Below are positions 1 to 10,404 of a stretch of DNA of 64,000 nt, one piece after another; the first letter of the stretch is position 1; each line of letters opens with the position of its first letter. The stretch covers positions 62,001 through 126,000 of the forward strand of contig NZ_JAFCLP010000007.1 in assembly GCF_018129405.1 (NCBI RefSeq). The letters are read 5' to 3'. This stretch comes from Bradyrhizobium iriomotense (lineage in GTDB: Bacteria > Pseudomonadota > Alphaproteobacteria > Rhizobiales > Xanthobacteraceae). The notes under the pieces were generated by a model. That model made no database searches, had not been told where the DNA came from, and saw only the letters and a program-made list of their open reading frames with translations. The translations under genes were made by a program, and so were the position numbers.

Positions 1-42
1 CAGACAGGATGACCCGCGCGCCATCGCGCGCAAGAGGATGAC

Positions 43-1287
43 ATGACCAGTGCAGATACGAAGCGACACGTCGAGACCCGGCCGCACCCGCGGCCGGGCT
101 CAGACTCACAATCAACTTCACAAAGAACTTGGCGATACGCCGTGGCGGGCTTGTCCGCATCGCTGGTCGGACTCGGGCTCGCCCGTTTTTCCTATACACC
201 GCTGATCCCGGCCCTGATCGCGGCAAAATGGTTCAACGCATCCGATGTCGTCTACCTCGGTGCGGCGAATCTTGCCGGCTATCTCGCCGGCGCGCTCGCG
301 GCACGCGCCATCGCCACCCGGATCGGCGCAGTCCGCGCACTGCGGGCGATGATGCTGCTCGCCACCCTCTCGCTCTTTGCGAGCTCCGCTCCGGTGTCGT
401 TCACCTGGTTCTTCGCCTGGCGCTTTCTGTCGGGCCTGACCGGCGGCATCATCATGGTGCTGGCAGCGTCCGTCATTCTGCCGCACACCTCGCCCGCAAG
501 GCGCGGCATCGTCGGCGGCGTGATCTTTGCCGGCGTCGGGCTCGGCGTCGCCGCGTCGGGGACGCTGGTGCCGCTGCTGCTGCAACAAGGCTTGCAGCAG
601 AGCTGGTATGGCCTCGGCATGCTCTCGGCCGTGCTGACGCTCGCGAGCTGGTGGAACTGGCCTGCGGAAGCCAAGGCTGATGCTGCGCCTTCGCATCAGG
701 CGAAGCACCATCGCAGCTCGCCGGCCGCCCGTGCGCTACTGGTGCAGTACGGCCTCAATGCCGTGGCGCTGGTGCCGCACATGGTCTTCATCGTCGATTT
801 CGTGGCGCGGGGGCTCGGCCAGGGCATTGCCGCGGGATCGCGCTACTGGGTGCTGTATGGCCTCGGCGCGATCGTCGGCCCGCTCGCCACCGGCCATCTC
901 GGCGACCGCTCCGGATTCGGCCCGGCTCTGCGCGCGGCGTTTCTGATCGAGGCGGCGGCCGTGCTGCTGCCGACCGTCAGCACCGAGCCTCTCTCACTGA
1001 TCGTGTCGAGCGTGGTGGTCGGCGGCTTCACGCCGGGCATCGTACCGCTGGTGCTCGGACGCATCCACGAGCTGGTGCCTCATTCGACCGAACAGCAGCG
1101 CGCGACCTGGAGCCACACCACCACCAGCTTTGCGCTGTTCCAGGCGGCCGCCGCTTACGGCTTCTCCTGGATCTATGCGCAGACCGGCGGGGACTATCTG
1201 GTCCTGTTCGGCCTCGGCGGCGGCGCGGTGGTGCTTGCGCTCGCGATCGATCTCGGCCGCGCCCTGGTCGTCCCGCGCAGATCCTGA
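43..1287 (+). CDS. MFS transporter, YbfB/YjiJ family
   Basis: A 414-residue integral membrane protein with about 12 hydrophobic segments and a roughly 30-residue polar N-terminus. The first transmembrane segment carries GLGLARFSYTPLIP (about residues 43-56), the signature of the YbfB/YjiJ branch of the major facilitator superfamily. A second-half copy of the MFS loop reads GHLGDRSG (about residue 285). The substrate cannot be read from sequence; relatives are poorly characterised. The ATG follows an AGAGGA Shine-Dalgarno element. It is convergent with the phasin-like gene, and the genes are separated by 24 bp. Confidence 0.85.
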   Translation: MTSADTKRHVETRPHPRPGSDSQSTSQRTWRYAVAGLSASLVGLGLARFSYTPLIPALIAAKWFNASDVVYLGAANLAGYLAGALAARAIATRIGAVRALRAMMLLATLSLFASSAPVSFTWFFAWRFLSGLTGGIIMVLAASVILPHTSPARRGIVGGVIFAGVGLGVAASGTLVPLLLQQGLQQSWYGLGMLSAVLTLASWWNWPAEAKADAAPSHQAKHHRSSPAARALLVQYGLNAVALVPHMVFIVDFVARGLGQGIAAGSRYWVLYGLGAIVGPLATGHLGDRSGFGPALRAAFLIEAAAVLLPTVSTEPLSLIVSSVVVGGFTPGIVPLVLGRIHELVPHSTEQQRATWSHTTTSFALFQAAAAYGFSWIYAQTGGDYLVLFGLGGGAVVLALAIDLGRALVVPRRS

Positions 1288-1311
1288 GCGCGATGACGGC
1301 AGGCGAGCGCA

Positions 1312-1941
1312 TTACCTGTCACTGGGCTTTGTCATGCTTTGAGTAAGCGAGCTCAGCAACTCGGCTTGCTTCAGGACCAACTCACATTGCTTTCGCGCAT
1401 GCGTGCCCGACAGCTCAACCAACTCCGCCAGCGTTCTTGCACGGCCTAGCTCCCGCACATATTCCAAGGTCGCGCCCGCATTGACCTTCATCAGTTCGAG
1501 CACGACGCTGCGACACTCGGCTGCCGTTCCAATCGCGTCGATGAGGTCGCTTTCCGCGACGACAGTTCCATTGGCCTCTGATGTCACACCGGCCAGCCGT
1601 GACTTTGCGAGGTCATTGGCGTAGTTGAGCGTAGCGCTCATGCCGTCCAGGGCGCGAGCTTGATACTCCTTGGCCATGTCCACGATCAGATCAGTGGTGG
1701 TACTGCTCGGAGGTTCAGGTCTTGCAACGATGACGGTGGCCGCTTCTTGTACCGGAACAGTCATCGGAGCAGGCGCTTCTTGCGCGATCTGCGGCGCATC
1801 TTGGGGGAAGACGGCGACTGAGCCCGGCGGCATGGCCAAGCCCTCGTCGACCGCACGGCTCACTTCCGCTGCCAGTTCCAGCAGCGAGCGACGCCCGGCG
1901 CGTGCAACGTCAGCAGGCAGCTTTGAGCGCGCTTTTCCCAT
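1312..1941 (-). CDS. Phasin-family protein
   Basis: About 209 residues. The C-terminal half (about residues 85-200) is a continuous amphipathic helix with the phasin pattern: a YVRELGRARTLAELVELSG stretch followed by HARKQ and a helical tail. Phasins coat polyhydroxyalkanoate granules or act as general helical scaffold proteins. A proline/alanine-rich linker (about residues 45-75) separates a short basic N-terminal helix from the phasin part. I chose the internal ATG at 1941 because the upstream alternative start gives an arginine-rich non-native-looking extension. The start overlaps the 3' end of the upstream ParA gene by about 32 bp, so the two are probably translationally coupled. Confidence 0.7.
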   Translation of the reverse strand: MGKARSKLPADVARAGRRSLLELAAEVSRAVDEGLAMPPGSVAVFPQDAPQIAQEAPAPMTVPVQEAATVIVARPEPPSSTTTDLIVDMAKEYQARALDGMSATLNYANDLAKSRLAGVTSEANGTVVAESDLIDAIGTAAECRSVVLELMKVNAGATLEYVRELGRARTLAELVELSGTHARKQCELVLKQAELLSSLTQSMTKPSDR

Positions 1942-2572
1942 AATCGTCCGACTCCTCGGCCAAGTGCGCCGCGATCCAACCCCACAAACCGACAATTTCG
2001 TTCGAAGCTTTGCCCGCCGGTGCGAACTCCGTCACACCCAACCCTGCTCCGAGCGCATCCTGGTGATCGTTACGCTGCGCAATAAACGGGAGTGCAAGCA
2101 CGCCGAGCGTGCTTAGCGATGTGGCAGCTTCGCTCAGCCGGCACCCCCGCGTCGGCGTCTGATTGAGGATGAACGCAAATCGGCGGTTGAGCCTGCGAAT
2201 GGCGATCAGTGTAGGGATTGCGGCTTCGATATCGGCCGGGCTCGGGCGCGCCGGGATGAGGCAGAGATCGGCGCAGGCGATGACGCGCATCGCCAGGCTG
2301 TTGGCCGTGGCAGCTGTGTCGATGATGGCAAGCCAGACGCCTTCGGCCTTCAGGCGCGCGATCAACGGTTCGATCTCGGCAGGATCGGTAACGCGCTCAA
2401 CGCGAGGATAGGGCTGCTCGCGGCGCTCTCTCCATTTCGAGATCGTACCTTGCGCGTCCGCCTCAATGAGAGCGACGCGCTCCGCACGCTGCATTGCTGC
2501 CACCGCCAGTCCAACGGAAAGCGTACTCTTGCCGCTTCCGCCTTTTTGCGTGACCAGGGCAAGGACGTGCAT
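1910..2572 (-). CDS. ParA/MinD-type P-loop ATPase
   Basis: About 220 residues with the deviant Walker A motif KGGSGKST (residues 10-17) typical of ParA/MinD ATPases, and IIDTAA as the Walker A' / switch region. There is no N-terminal HTH, so it is a short orphan type, and no ParB gene is adjacent. These ATPases position plasmids, chromosomes or protein cargoes on the nucleoid. The ATG at 2572 starts directly at the P-loop beta strand; an upstream start would add eight residues. The 3' end overlaps the phasin-like gene, suggesting that protein is its cargo adaptor. That link is inferred. Confidence 0.85.
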   Translation of the reverse strand: MHVLALVTQKGGSGKSTLSVGLAVAAMQRAERVALIEADAQGTISKWRERREQPYPRVERVTDPAEIEPLIARLKAEGVWLAIIDTAATANSLAMRVIACADLCLIPARPSPADIEAAIPTLIAIRRLNRRFAFILNQTPTRGCRLSEAATSLSTLGVLALPFIAQRNDHQDALGAGLGVTEFAPAGKASNEIVGLWGWIAAHLAEESDDYGKSALKAAC

Positions 2573-2714
2573 GTCCCGCGCTCCCCTCAAGACCACAACG
2601 ACGCGGAACTCAGACGTTGTCGGAAATAAACTTCTTGCAGTGCAAAAACACTACCGCAAGTCGCGATTCGTCTCAAGCGAACGCGAGGCTATCCCGGTAT
2701 CCTACGTAGCAGGA

Positions 2715-4175
2715 TCAGGAGTATTGCATCACGCCGTCATCGATCCGGCCGAAGCGCAGGGAGACGATGTCGAACGCGTAGTTCTGGTACAGCCGCCACG
2801 GCCGCTTCGAACCCTGCTTCGGCATCTTGGCGACCGAGCGCTGCACGTAGCCCGAGGTAAAATCGAGCGAGGGCTGCGCGGTGATTTCGGGATCGTCATT
2901 GTGCGGCATGCACTGCCGGAAATTGTGCCGGTCCATGTAGTTGATGAGCCGGCAGACATATTCGCAGGTGAGATCGCATTTCAGCGTCCAGGACGCGTTG
3001 GTGTAGCCGAAGGCCGACGCCATGTTCGGCACGTCGGCATACATCATGCCCTTGTAGGTCAGCGTCTTGGCGAAATCGACGGCGCGGCCATCGACGCTGA
3101 CCTCGAGACCACCGACGACCTGGAGTACCAGCCCCGTCGCCGTCACGATGATGTCGGCGGCAAGCTCGCGGCCGTCCTTCAGGCGGATACCGTCGCGCGT
3201 AAACGTGTCGATCTCGCTGGTGACGACGGACGCCCGCTGCTCGCGGATCGCCTTGAACAGATCGCCGTCGGGAACGAGGCACAGACGCTGGTCCCAGGGA
3301 TTGTAGCGCGGCGTGAAATGGGTCGCGACGTCGTAGTCGGGGCCCAGCGCCATCTGCACGCCCTTGAGGATCAAGTCCTTGACCTTCGCAGGCCTGCGCC
3401 GGCTGAGCTGGAAGAAGAACATTCCCCACATCACGTTGCGCCAGCGGATCAGATGATAGGCAAGGCGCGCCGGCAGATTGCGGCGCAGCTTGTTGGCGAC
3501 GGGATCCTGCGCAGGGCGCGACACCACGTAAGTCGGCGAACGCTGCAGCATGATGACCTGCGCCGCCTGCTTGGCGAGCTCCGGCACCAGCGTCACCGCG
3601 GTCGCGCCGGAGCCGATCACGACGACGCGCTTGCCCGCGTAGTCGATGTCCTCGGTCCATTTCTGCGGATGCACGATGCGCCCCGAGAAATCCGCCGTGC
3701 CCTTGAACTCCGGCGTGTAGCCCGCTTCGTATTTGTAATAGCCCGAGCACATGAACAGGAAATTGCAGGTGAAGCGCACGAGCTCGGTTGCGCCCTCCCC
3801 CGTGATGCGCTCGGCCTCGACGGTCCAGCGCGCATCCGGCGTTGACCACGCCGCGCGCTTGACGTGATGGCGGAAGCGGATGTGCTTCTCGATACCGTTC
3901 TCGGCTGCGGTCTCGCGCACATAGTTGAGGATCTGCGGCCCGTCGGCGATCGCCTTCGGATCGGTCCACGGCTTGAACGAATAGCCGAGCGTGAACATGT
4001 CGCTGTCGGAGCGGATGCCGGGATAGCGAAACAGGTCCCAGGTGCCGCCGATGCAGTCGCGCCCCTCCAGGATGACGTAGCTCTTGGCCGGACACTTGGT
4101 CTGCAAATGATAGCCTGCGCCGATGCCTGATAGCCCGGCGCCGACGATGAGCACGTCGAAATGTTCTTGTTGCAT
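2715..4175 (-). CDS. Flavin-containing (Baeyer-Villiger-type) monooxygenase
   Basis: 486 residues. The FAD Rossmann motif GAGLSG is at residues 12-17, followed by GGTWDLFRYPGIRSDSD (43-59), which is strongly conserved in FAD-dependent monooxygenases. The Baeyer-Villiger fingerprint FxGxxxHxxxW is present at residues 163-173. A second Rossmann motif (IGSGAT, 187-192) binds NADPH. The enzyme should use FADH-OOH to oxygenate a ketone or similar lipophilic substrate, which is unknown. It is a single gene on the minus strand, separated from ahcY by a terminator hairpin. Confidence 0.88.
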   Translation of the reverse strand: MQQEHFDVLIVGAGLSGIGAGYHLQTKCPAKSYVILEGRDCIGGTWDLFRYPGIRSDSDMFTLGYSFKPWTDPKAIADGPQILNYVRETAAENGIEKHIRFRHHVKRAAWSTPDARWTVEAERITGEGATELVRFTCNFLFMCSGYYKYEAGYTPEFKGTADFSGRIVHPQKWTEDIDYAGKRVVVIGSGATAVTLVPELAKQAAQVIMLQRSPTYVVSRPAQDPVANKLRRNLPARLAYHLIRWRNVMWGMFFFQLSRRRPAKVKDLILKGVQMALGPDYDVATHFTPRYNPWDQRLCLVPDGDLFKAIREQRASVVTSEIDTFTRDGIRLKDGRELAADIIVTATGLVLQVVGGLEVSVDGRAVDFAKTLTYKGMMYADVPNMASAFGYTNASWTLKCDLTCEYVCRLINYMDRHNFRQCMPHNDDPEITAQPSLDFTSGYVQRSVAKMPKQGSKRPWRLYQNYAFDIVSLRFGRIDDGVMQYS

Positions 4176-4283
4176 GGCTTCCTCCGCCGAGGAGGATTGT
4201 CCGCCCGCCGCCGCCGGCCGTCAATTGGCAATCAGCCGTGCTGCAACTGCAAAGCGAGTTGAATTCCATGTGCCGAAACAACA

Positions 4284-4307
4284 AAGCCCCGGATCGCTCC
4301 GGGGCTT
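4284..4307 (-). terminator. Rho-independent terminator of ahcY
   Basis: A 10-bp perfect GC-rich stem (4284-4293 pairing with 4298-4307, tetraloop TCGC) lies just downstream of the ahcY stop. It is followed on the minus strand by a T-rich tract (TTTGTTGTTT). Confidence 0.75.
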
Positions 4308-4335
4308 CGCGTCGATGGTTGGTCGAACCGGTGGC

Positions 4336-5757
4336 TCAGTAGCGGTAGTGATCGCTCTTGTACGGACCTTCCTGCTTGACGCCGATGTAGTCGGCCTGGT
4401 CCTTGCGCAGCTCGGTGAGCTTGACGCCGATCTTGGCGAGGTGCAGGCGCGCGACCTTCTCGTCGAGGGTCTTCGGCAGCACGTAGACTTCCTTCTTGTA
4501 CTTGCCGTCCTTGTTGTTGGCGAACAGCTCGATCTGCGCCAGAGTCTGGTTGGTGAAGGACGCCGACATCACGAAGGACGGATGGCCCATCGCGTTGCCG
4601 AGGTTCACGAGGCGCCCCTCCGACAGCATGATGATGCGATGCTTGTCGGGGAACTCGATCTCGTCGACCTGCGGCTTGATGTTGGTCCACTTCAGATTGC
4701 GCAAGCTCGCGATCTGGATCTCGTTGTCGAAGTGGCCGATGTTGCAGACGATGGCGCGATCCTTCATCGCGCGCATGTGCTCGATGGTGATGATGTCCTT
4801 GTTGCCGGTCGCGGTGACGAAGATGTCGGCGCGGGGCGCCGCATCTTCCATGGTCACGACCTCGTAGCCTTCCATCGCAGCCTGCAGCGCGCAGATCGGA
4901 TCGACTTCCGACACCATGACGCGGCAGCCGGCCTGGCGCAGCGAGGCGGCCGAGCCCTTGCCGACGTCGCCGAAGCCGGCGACCATGGCGACCTTGCCCG
5001 ACAGCATCACGTCGGTGCCGCGGCGGATGCCGTCGACCAGCGACTCACGGCAGCCATAGAGGTTGTCGAACTTCGACTTGGTGACGCTGTCGTTGACGTT
5101 GATCGCCGGCCACAACAGCGTGCCCGCCTTCTGCATGTCATAGAGGCGATGCACGCCCGTGGTGGTCTCTTCGGACACGCCCTTGATGCTCTTGGCGATC
5201 CCGGCGAAGTAGCCCTTCGGCTTTTCCTTGAGCTGCTTCTTCAGAAGCGCGAAGAAGACTTCCTCTTCCTCGGAGCCGGGCTTGTCGAGGAAGGCGGCGT
5301 CGCCGTTCTCGGCGCGCAGACCGAGATGGACGTACATGGTGGCGTCGCCGCCGTCATCGAGGATCATGTTCGGGTGACCGCCGCCGTGCCAGTCGAACAG
5401 TTTTGCGGTGTAGTCCCAGTACTCGGTGAGCGTCTCGCCCTTGACGGCGAAGACCGGAATGCCGGCGGCCGCGATCGCGGCGGCGGCGTGATCCTGCGTC
5501 GAATAGATGTTGCAGGAGACCCAGCGAATGTCGGCGCCGAGCGCGGCCAGCGTCTCGATCAGCACGCCGGTCTGGATCGTCATGTGCAGGGAGCCGGCGA
5601 TGCGTGCGCCCTTCAGCGGCTGCTTCGGGCCGAATTCCTCGCGGGTGGCCATCAGGCCGGGCATCTCGGTCTCGGCGAGCGAGAGTTCCTTGCGGCCGAA
5701 ATCGGCGAGCGAAATGTCCTTGACGATGTAATCGGTGAAGCCGGGCTTCGCGTTCAT
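4336..5757 (-). CDS. ahcY: S-adenosylhomocysteinase
   Basis: 473 residues, the long bacterial form. It hydrolyses S-adenosylhomocysteine to adenosine and homocysteine in the cytoplasm, removing the product inhibitor of methyltransferases. The NAD-binding motif GFGDVGKG is at residues 261-268, the substrate-site stretch [13 protein letters not shown] at 220-232, and the protein ends with the family-typical KSDHYRY. The approximately 40-residue acidic insertion near residues 150-190 is usual in this form. The ATG has a CAGGAAC Shine-Dalgarno. It lies downstream of metK on the same strand, with a palindromic repeat between them. Confidence 0.97.
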   Translation of the reverse strand: MNAKPGFTDYIVKDISLADFGRKELSLAETEMPGLMATREEFGPKQPLKGARIAGSLHMTIQTGVLIETLAALGADIRWVSCNIYSTQDHAAAAIAAAGIPVFAVKGETLTEYWDYTAKLFDWHGGGHPNMILDDGGDATMYVHLGLRAENGDAAFLDKPGSEEEEVFFALLKKQLKEKPKGYFAGIAKSIKGVSEETTTGVHRLYDMQKAGTLLWPAINVNDSVTKSKFDNLYGCRESLVDGIRRGTDVMLSGKVAMVAGFGDVGKGSAASLRQAGCRVMVSEVDPICALQAAMEGYEVVTMEDAAPRADIFVTATGNKDIITIEHMRAMKDRAIVCNIGHFDNEIQIASLRNLKWTNIKPQVDEIEFPDKHRIIMLSEGRLVNLGNAMGHPSFVMSASFTNQTLAQIELFANNKDGKYKKEVYVLPKTLDEKVARLHLAKIGVKLTELRKDQADYIGVKQEGPYKSDHYRY

Positions 5758-5781
5758 AGGGGGTTCCTGTTTGTTGGGCTC

Positions 5782-5873
5782 GTCGTTCCGGCGCGCTCGT
5801 GAATCGAACGACCCCGGAATCCGTAAGGTTCGAGATTCCGGGTTCGCCGCTGTCGCGACGCCCCGGAATGACG
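5782..5873. repeat. Intergenic palindromic repeat, family 1 (copy 1)
   Basis: A REP-like element between metK and ahcY. It begins CGTCGTTCCGG, has a central inverted ..CCGGAATC.../..GATTCCGGG.. core and ends CCCCGGAATGACG, so the outer ends are also inverted. Related copies are at 10405-10484, 15078-15173 and 26830-26911. It would form a long hairpin in mRNA. Confidence 0.8.
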
Positions 5874-5881
5874 CACGAGAA

Positions 5882-7078
<1,197 letters not shown>

Positions 7079-7141
7079 CAAGTAACCCCTTGTTCCGCCA
7101 CTCGACGGCGGTTCGTTTGCGATGTTTGCCGTTGGATTGTG

Positions 7142-8497
7142 TCAATCACGCCGGCGCGAGATGACGTAGGATTCGTCAAGAAACCAGAGGCCGTTGTACT
7201 TTCTCAGCACGTCCCTGGCGGCATCCAGAGTGCGGCCGTTTTGAGTCATTTCTGTCAACCGGTCGTCCTCGATCTGAGCGACATACACCGCCGCATTCCA
7301 CGCTGCAAAGGCCGTCGAGGTTCCGATATTGCCCGTAACCTCGTTGGGCAGAGCTTCCATATCATACCTGAAGATCGAGCGGTTATCAGCATAAGCATTA
7401 AAATTTAAGTCGCGGCCCAACGACCCGAGCTCGTACTTCACGGCGCGCAATAGCTCATGACGGCTCACCGAGAAAGGATTTTCTCCGGGCCAGATGGCCT
7501 GGATCATTTCCATGCCCGGATCCTGGCCGTGGGAGTGGATTCCGATCAGGCGCCCCCCCGGCCGCAGGGCCCGCGCCAGGGGTGCAATGATCCGCTTTGC
7601 CCGAAAATTGACCGAGGACAGCGCGCGGTATGGCTGGGATGCAATAACCAGGTCGAAATTGGCCTCGGTCTGGCCCGGCCGCGGAATGGTCGAATCCAGC
7701 AGGAACCTGTGGTCCTCGCGATAGAGCACGAGGACGACGGGCCGCTCGTAGAGCGGCATGGCCGTGCGCGGGCTGATCGCGGCGCGCCAGTTCTGCTCCA
7801 GGAACGGCCTGAGCTCGGCGATCTGCTGCTCGAACTCGCCCGATGAAGATCCCCGGAGCGGGACTTCGTGCCAGACGGTGGCCGCTGCCGCCGCGGGCGA
7901 TGCCGGCGTGAGCCAGGGCGCTTCCGAATAGAACATGTTCGTGAAGACAAAAACCGACGCCGGATGCTCGAAAATGCGGTCCGGCACCCTCTCCAGCGTC
8001 AGCCGCAGGTCCTCGAGGCTGAGCTCCTTGCCGGCCACGTAGAACGGCATGTGCGGGTAGCGCTGGTGCGTCGCGCGCAGCACGCGCGCCAGCACCGTGC
8101 CGTCGCCGACGCCGGCGTCGAAAATGCGCAGTGCCGGCGGGCGCGGATGGATGGCGGAGAGCTCCAGCGCGACCCGGTCCGCGATGACCCGCTTCTCGCT
8201 GCAGGTGTGGACGAACAGCAGGTATTTCTGCCGGTTCTCGAAAAAGCGGAAATTGCCGCGGGGATCGCGCTTCTCGGGGGGCACCTGAAGCCCGCGCGGC
8301 GGTGGCAGGCCGCCCGTCGTCGATGCCGCGATATAGGCCTGGATCCGCTCCAGCGTGTCGATGGTGATGCGCTTGCCCTCGCGCAGGCGCTGCACGAGCT
8401 TCCCATCGTTCACCGCACGCCGGCCGAAGGTCGATTCCGCCATGCCCGCCTTGCGGCAGAACTCGGTGATTTGGCTCAGGATTTCGTCGTTCTTCAT
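7142..8497 (-). CDS. HTH-like plus SAM-methyltransferase-fold protein upstream of metK
   Basis: 451 residues. Residues 1-60 look like a helix-turn-helix segment (AESTFGRRAVNDGKLVQRL). It is followed by a Rossmann methyltransferase-like domain with a motif I of DAGVGDG (127-133). The C-terminal half has further methyltransferase-like features (RALRPGGRLIGIHSHG). No specific methylation target is recognisable. Its position directly upstream of metK, with divergent transcription from the caspase gene, suggests a SAM-sensing regulator of the methyl cycle; this is inference. No strong Shine-Dalgarno precedes the ATG. Confidence 0.75.
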   Translation of the reverse strand: MKNDEILSQITEFCRKAGMAESTFGRRAVNDGKLVQRLREGKRITIDTLERIQAYIAASTTGGLPPPRGLQVPPEKRDPRGNFRFFENRQKYLLFVHTCSEKRVIADRVALELSAIHPRPPALRIFDAGVGDGTVLARVLRATHQRYPHMPFYVAGKELSLEDLRLTLERVPDRIFEHPASVFVFTNMFYSEAPWLTPASPAAAAATVWHEVPLRGSSSGEFEQQIAELRPFLEQNWRAAISPRTAMPLYERPVVLVLYREDHRFLLDSTIPRPGQTEANFDLVIASQPYRALSSVNFRAKRIIAPLARALRPGGRLIGIHSHGQDPGMEMIQAIWPGENPFSVSRHELLRAVKYELGSLGRDLNFNAYADNRSIFRYDMEALPNEVTGNIGTSTAFAAWNAAVYVAQIEDDRLTEMTQNGRTLDAARDVLRKYNGLWFLDESYVISRRRD

Positions 8498-8510
8498 GAG
8501 TGGGAAGTCG

Positions 8511-8555
8511 GTGGGCAGAGCAATTGGGGACTGCCTCTTAACAAATTCTGCCCAC
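8511..8555. promoter_or_regulatory. 9-bp inverted repeat, candidate operator
   Basis: GTGGGCAGA (8511-8519) and its exact reverse complement TCTGCCCAC (8547-8555) lie 14-58 bp upstream of the HTH-methyltransferase start, in the divergent intergenic region shared with the caspase gene. The spacing suggests paired half-sites for a dimeric or looped regulator, possibly autoregulation. No terminator-like T tract is present. Confidence 0.45.
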
Positions 8556-8669
8556 TAGGGAAATAGGGACGAAATCTCTTCCCCGCCACGTTCGCATTGG
8601 CGAGAGGGGTGAACCCCTTGGCGCGGCCGGGCAACAAACAAGCGCCTCTCCTCCTATGGGACGACCACC

Positions 8670-10388
8670 ATGCGCCGCCTGCTCGTCGCGCTCTGCCTGC
8701 TCACCGCCGCGCTGTGGCCGGCATCCGCCCTGGCGCAGGCGCGCAACCAGCTCGGGCCGCTCTGCACCACGGAGACCACCCCGGCGGACAAGATGGTCGA
8801 CGCCTGCACCAAGATCATCGCGCTGAAGGTTTTCAAGGGCGAGCAGCTCGCGACCGTCTATTTCTGGCGCGCCGTGGGCTGGAACAAGAAGGGCGACTAC
8901 GCCAAGGTCATCACTGATGCCACGGAGGCGATCCGGCTGCAGTCGAGCCAGGCAGTCTACAACCTCAGGGGCTCGGCCTATTACGACAAGGGCGACTACG
9001 ACATCGCGATCGCCGATTTCGACGATGCGCTGAAGCTCGGCCCGCCCAGCGGCATCATCTTCCACAATCGCGGCAATGCCTGGCGCGGCAAGCGCGACTA
9101 TGCCAAGGCGATCGCCGACTACGACATGTCGATCAAATCAGATCCGAAATCGGCGTTCTCGTTCCAGAACCGCGGCATCTCGAAGGAGGCGCTCGGCGAT
9201 CTCGACGGCGCACTCGCCGACATCAACCAGGCGATCCGGCTCGACCCCTCGCTGCCGCAGCCGCTGATCAACCGCACCTCGATCTGGCGCGCCAAGGGCG
9301 ATTTCGATCGCGCCATCGCCGACGGCAGCGAAGCGATCCGGCTCGCCAAGGACAAGCCCCCGGTCAACATCATGACGCCGCCTAACAGCGTGCTGATCTC
9401 GGGCTACACCCATCGCGCACTGGCCTATGAAGCCAAGGGAGACTACGCCCGCGCGCGCGACGACTACAAGGCGACGCTGGCGATCGTGGCATCCGATGCC
9501 GGCAGCAAGGCCAACCAGGCAACGGCAAAGGTGCGGCTGTCGCTGGTGACGGATGCGGCCGCGCCGATCCCGCGCGATGCGCCTTCACCCGCGACGCAGC
9601 CGGCAGCATCCCCTGCCTCGCAGCAGACCGGCGCGGCACCTCTGCCCTCGTCCGCTCCGGCCGTCCGCGGCACACGCATGGCGCTGATCATCGGCAACGG
9701 CGCCTATGCGCATGTGAAGGCGCTGCCAAATCCACCGAATGATGCGCGGGCGGTCGCGAAAAGCCTGCGCGACATCGGCTTCACCGTGTCGGAGGGCGTC
9801 GACCTCGACCGCGCAACGATGCAGAAGATGACGCGCGACTTTCTGCGCGCGGCCGCGCGAGCGCAAGTGGCGTTGGTCTACTATGCCGGCCACGGCGTGC
9901 AGGTCGACGGCCGCAACTATCTCATTCCCGTCGACGTCGAGCTCAAGCCGGGCACGGGCATGACGGAGGCGATGATCGACATGGACACGATCATGGCCGG
10001 CCTCGACGACCAGGTCCGCACCAACATCCTGATCTTCGATGCCTGCCGCAACAATCCGATGGCGCAGCAGGTGGCGAGCGCCGGCACCAGTCGCGGCATC
10101 GAGGATGCCTCGGGTCTCGCCGCGCCCACGAGCCTCGGCGCCGGCGCAACGCTGGGCGCCGGCACCCTGATCGCTTTCGCCACCGCACCGGGCCAGGTCG
10201 CGCTCGACGGCGAAGGCGCCAACTCGCCGTTCTCCGCCGCACTGTCCCGCCACATCGGCACGCCCGGGCTGGAGGTGCAACAGATGCTCACGCGGGTGCG
10301 GGCGGAGGTGGTCTCGACCACGAAGAACAAGCAGGTGCCGTGGTCGAACTCGTCGCTGCTGGGCGAGGTCTATCTGGCGGAGAAGTGA
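8670..10388 (+). CDS. Exported TPR-repeat caspase-like peptidase (C14 family)
   Basis: 572 residues. A Sec signal peptide covers about residues 1-23, with an alanine-rich end (ALAQA). Tandem tetratricopeptide repeats occupy roughly residues 60-300, followed by a Pro/Ala-rich linker (about 300-330). A caspase p20-like domain begins near residue 336 (RMALIIGNGAYAH). The catalytic dyad is present: His408 in YYAGHG and Cys459 in DACRNNP. Bacterial orthocaspases usually cleave after basic residues; here the site would be periplasmic. It is transcribed divergently from the HTH-methyltransferase gene. Confidence 0.9.
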   Translation: MRRLLVALCLLTAALWPASALAQARNQLGPLCTTETTPADKMVDACTKIIALKVFKGEQLATVYFWRAVGWNKKGDYAKVITDATEAIRLQSSQAVYNLRGSAYYDKGDYDIAIADFDDALKLGPPSGIIFHNRGNAWRGKRDYAKAIADYDMSIKSDPKSAFSFQNRGISKEALGDLDGALADINQAIRLDPSLPQPLINRTSIWRAKGDFDRAIADGSEAIRLAKDKPPVNIMTPPNSVLISGYTHRALAYEAKGDYARARDDYKATLAIVASDAGSKANQATAKVRLSLVTDAAAPIPRDAPSPATQPAASPASQQTGAAPLPSSAPAVRGTRMALIIGNGAYAHVKALPNPPNDARAVAKSLRDIGFTVSEGVDLDRATMQKMTRDFLRAAARAQVALVYYAGHGVQVDGRNYLIPVDVELKPGTGMTEAMIDMDTIMAGLDDQVRTNILIFDACRNNPMAQQVASAGTSRGIEDASGLAAPTSLGAGATLGAGTLIAFATAPGQVALDGEGANSPFSAALSRHIGTPGLEVQQMLTRVRAEVVSTTKNKQVPWSNSSLLGEVYLAEK

Positions 10389-10404
10389 CGACGCGCATGC
10401 GCGT

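Noticed and set aside
8498-8669. SAM-binding riboswitch in the region upstream of the metK operon
   Set aside because: No SAM-I or SAM-II consensus pattern is recognisable; only the inverted repeat at 8511-8555 stands out.
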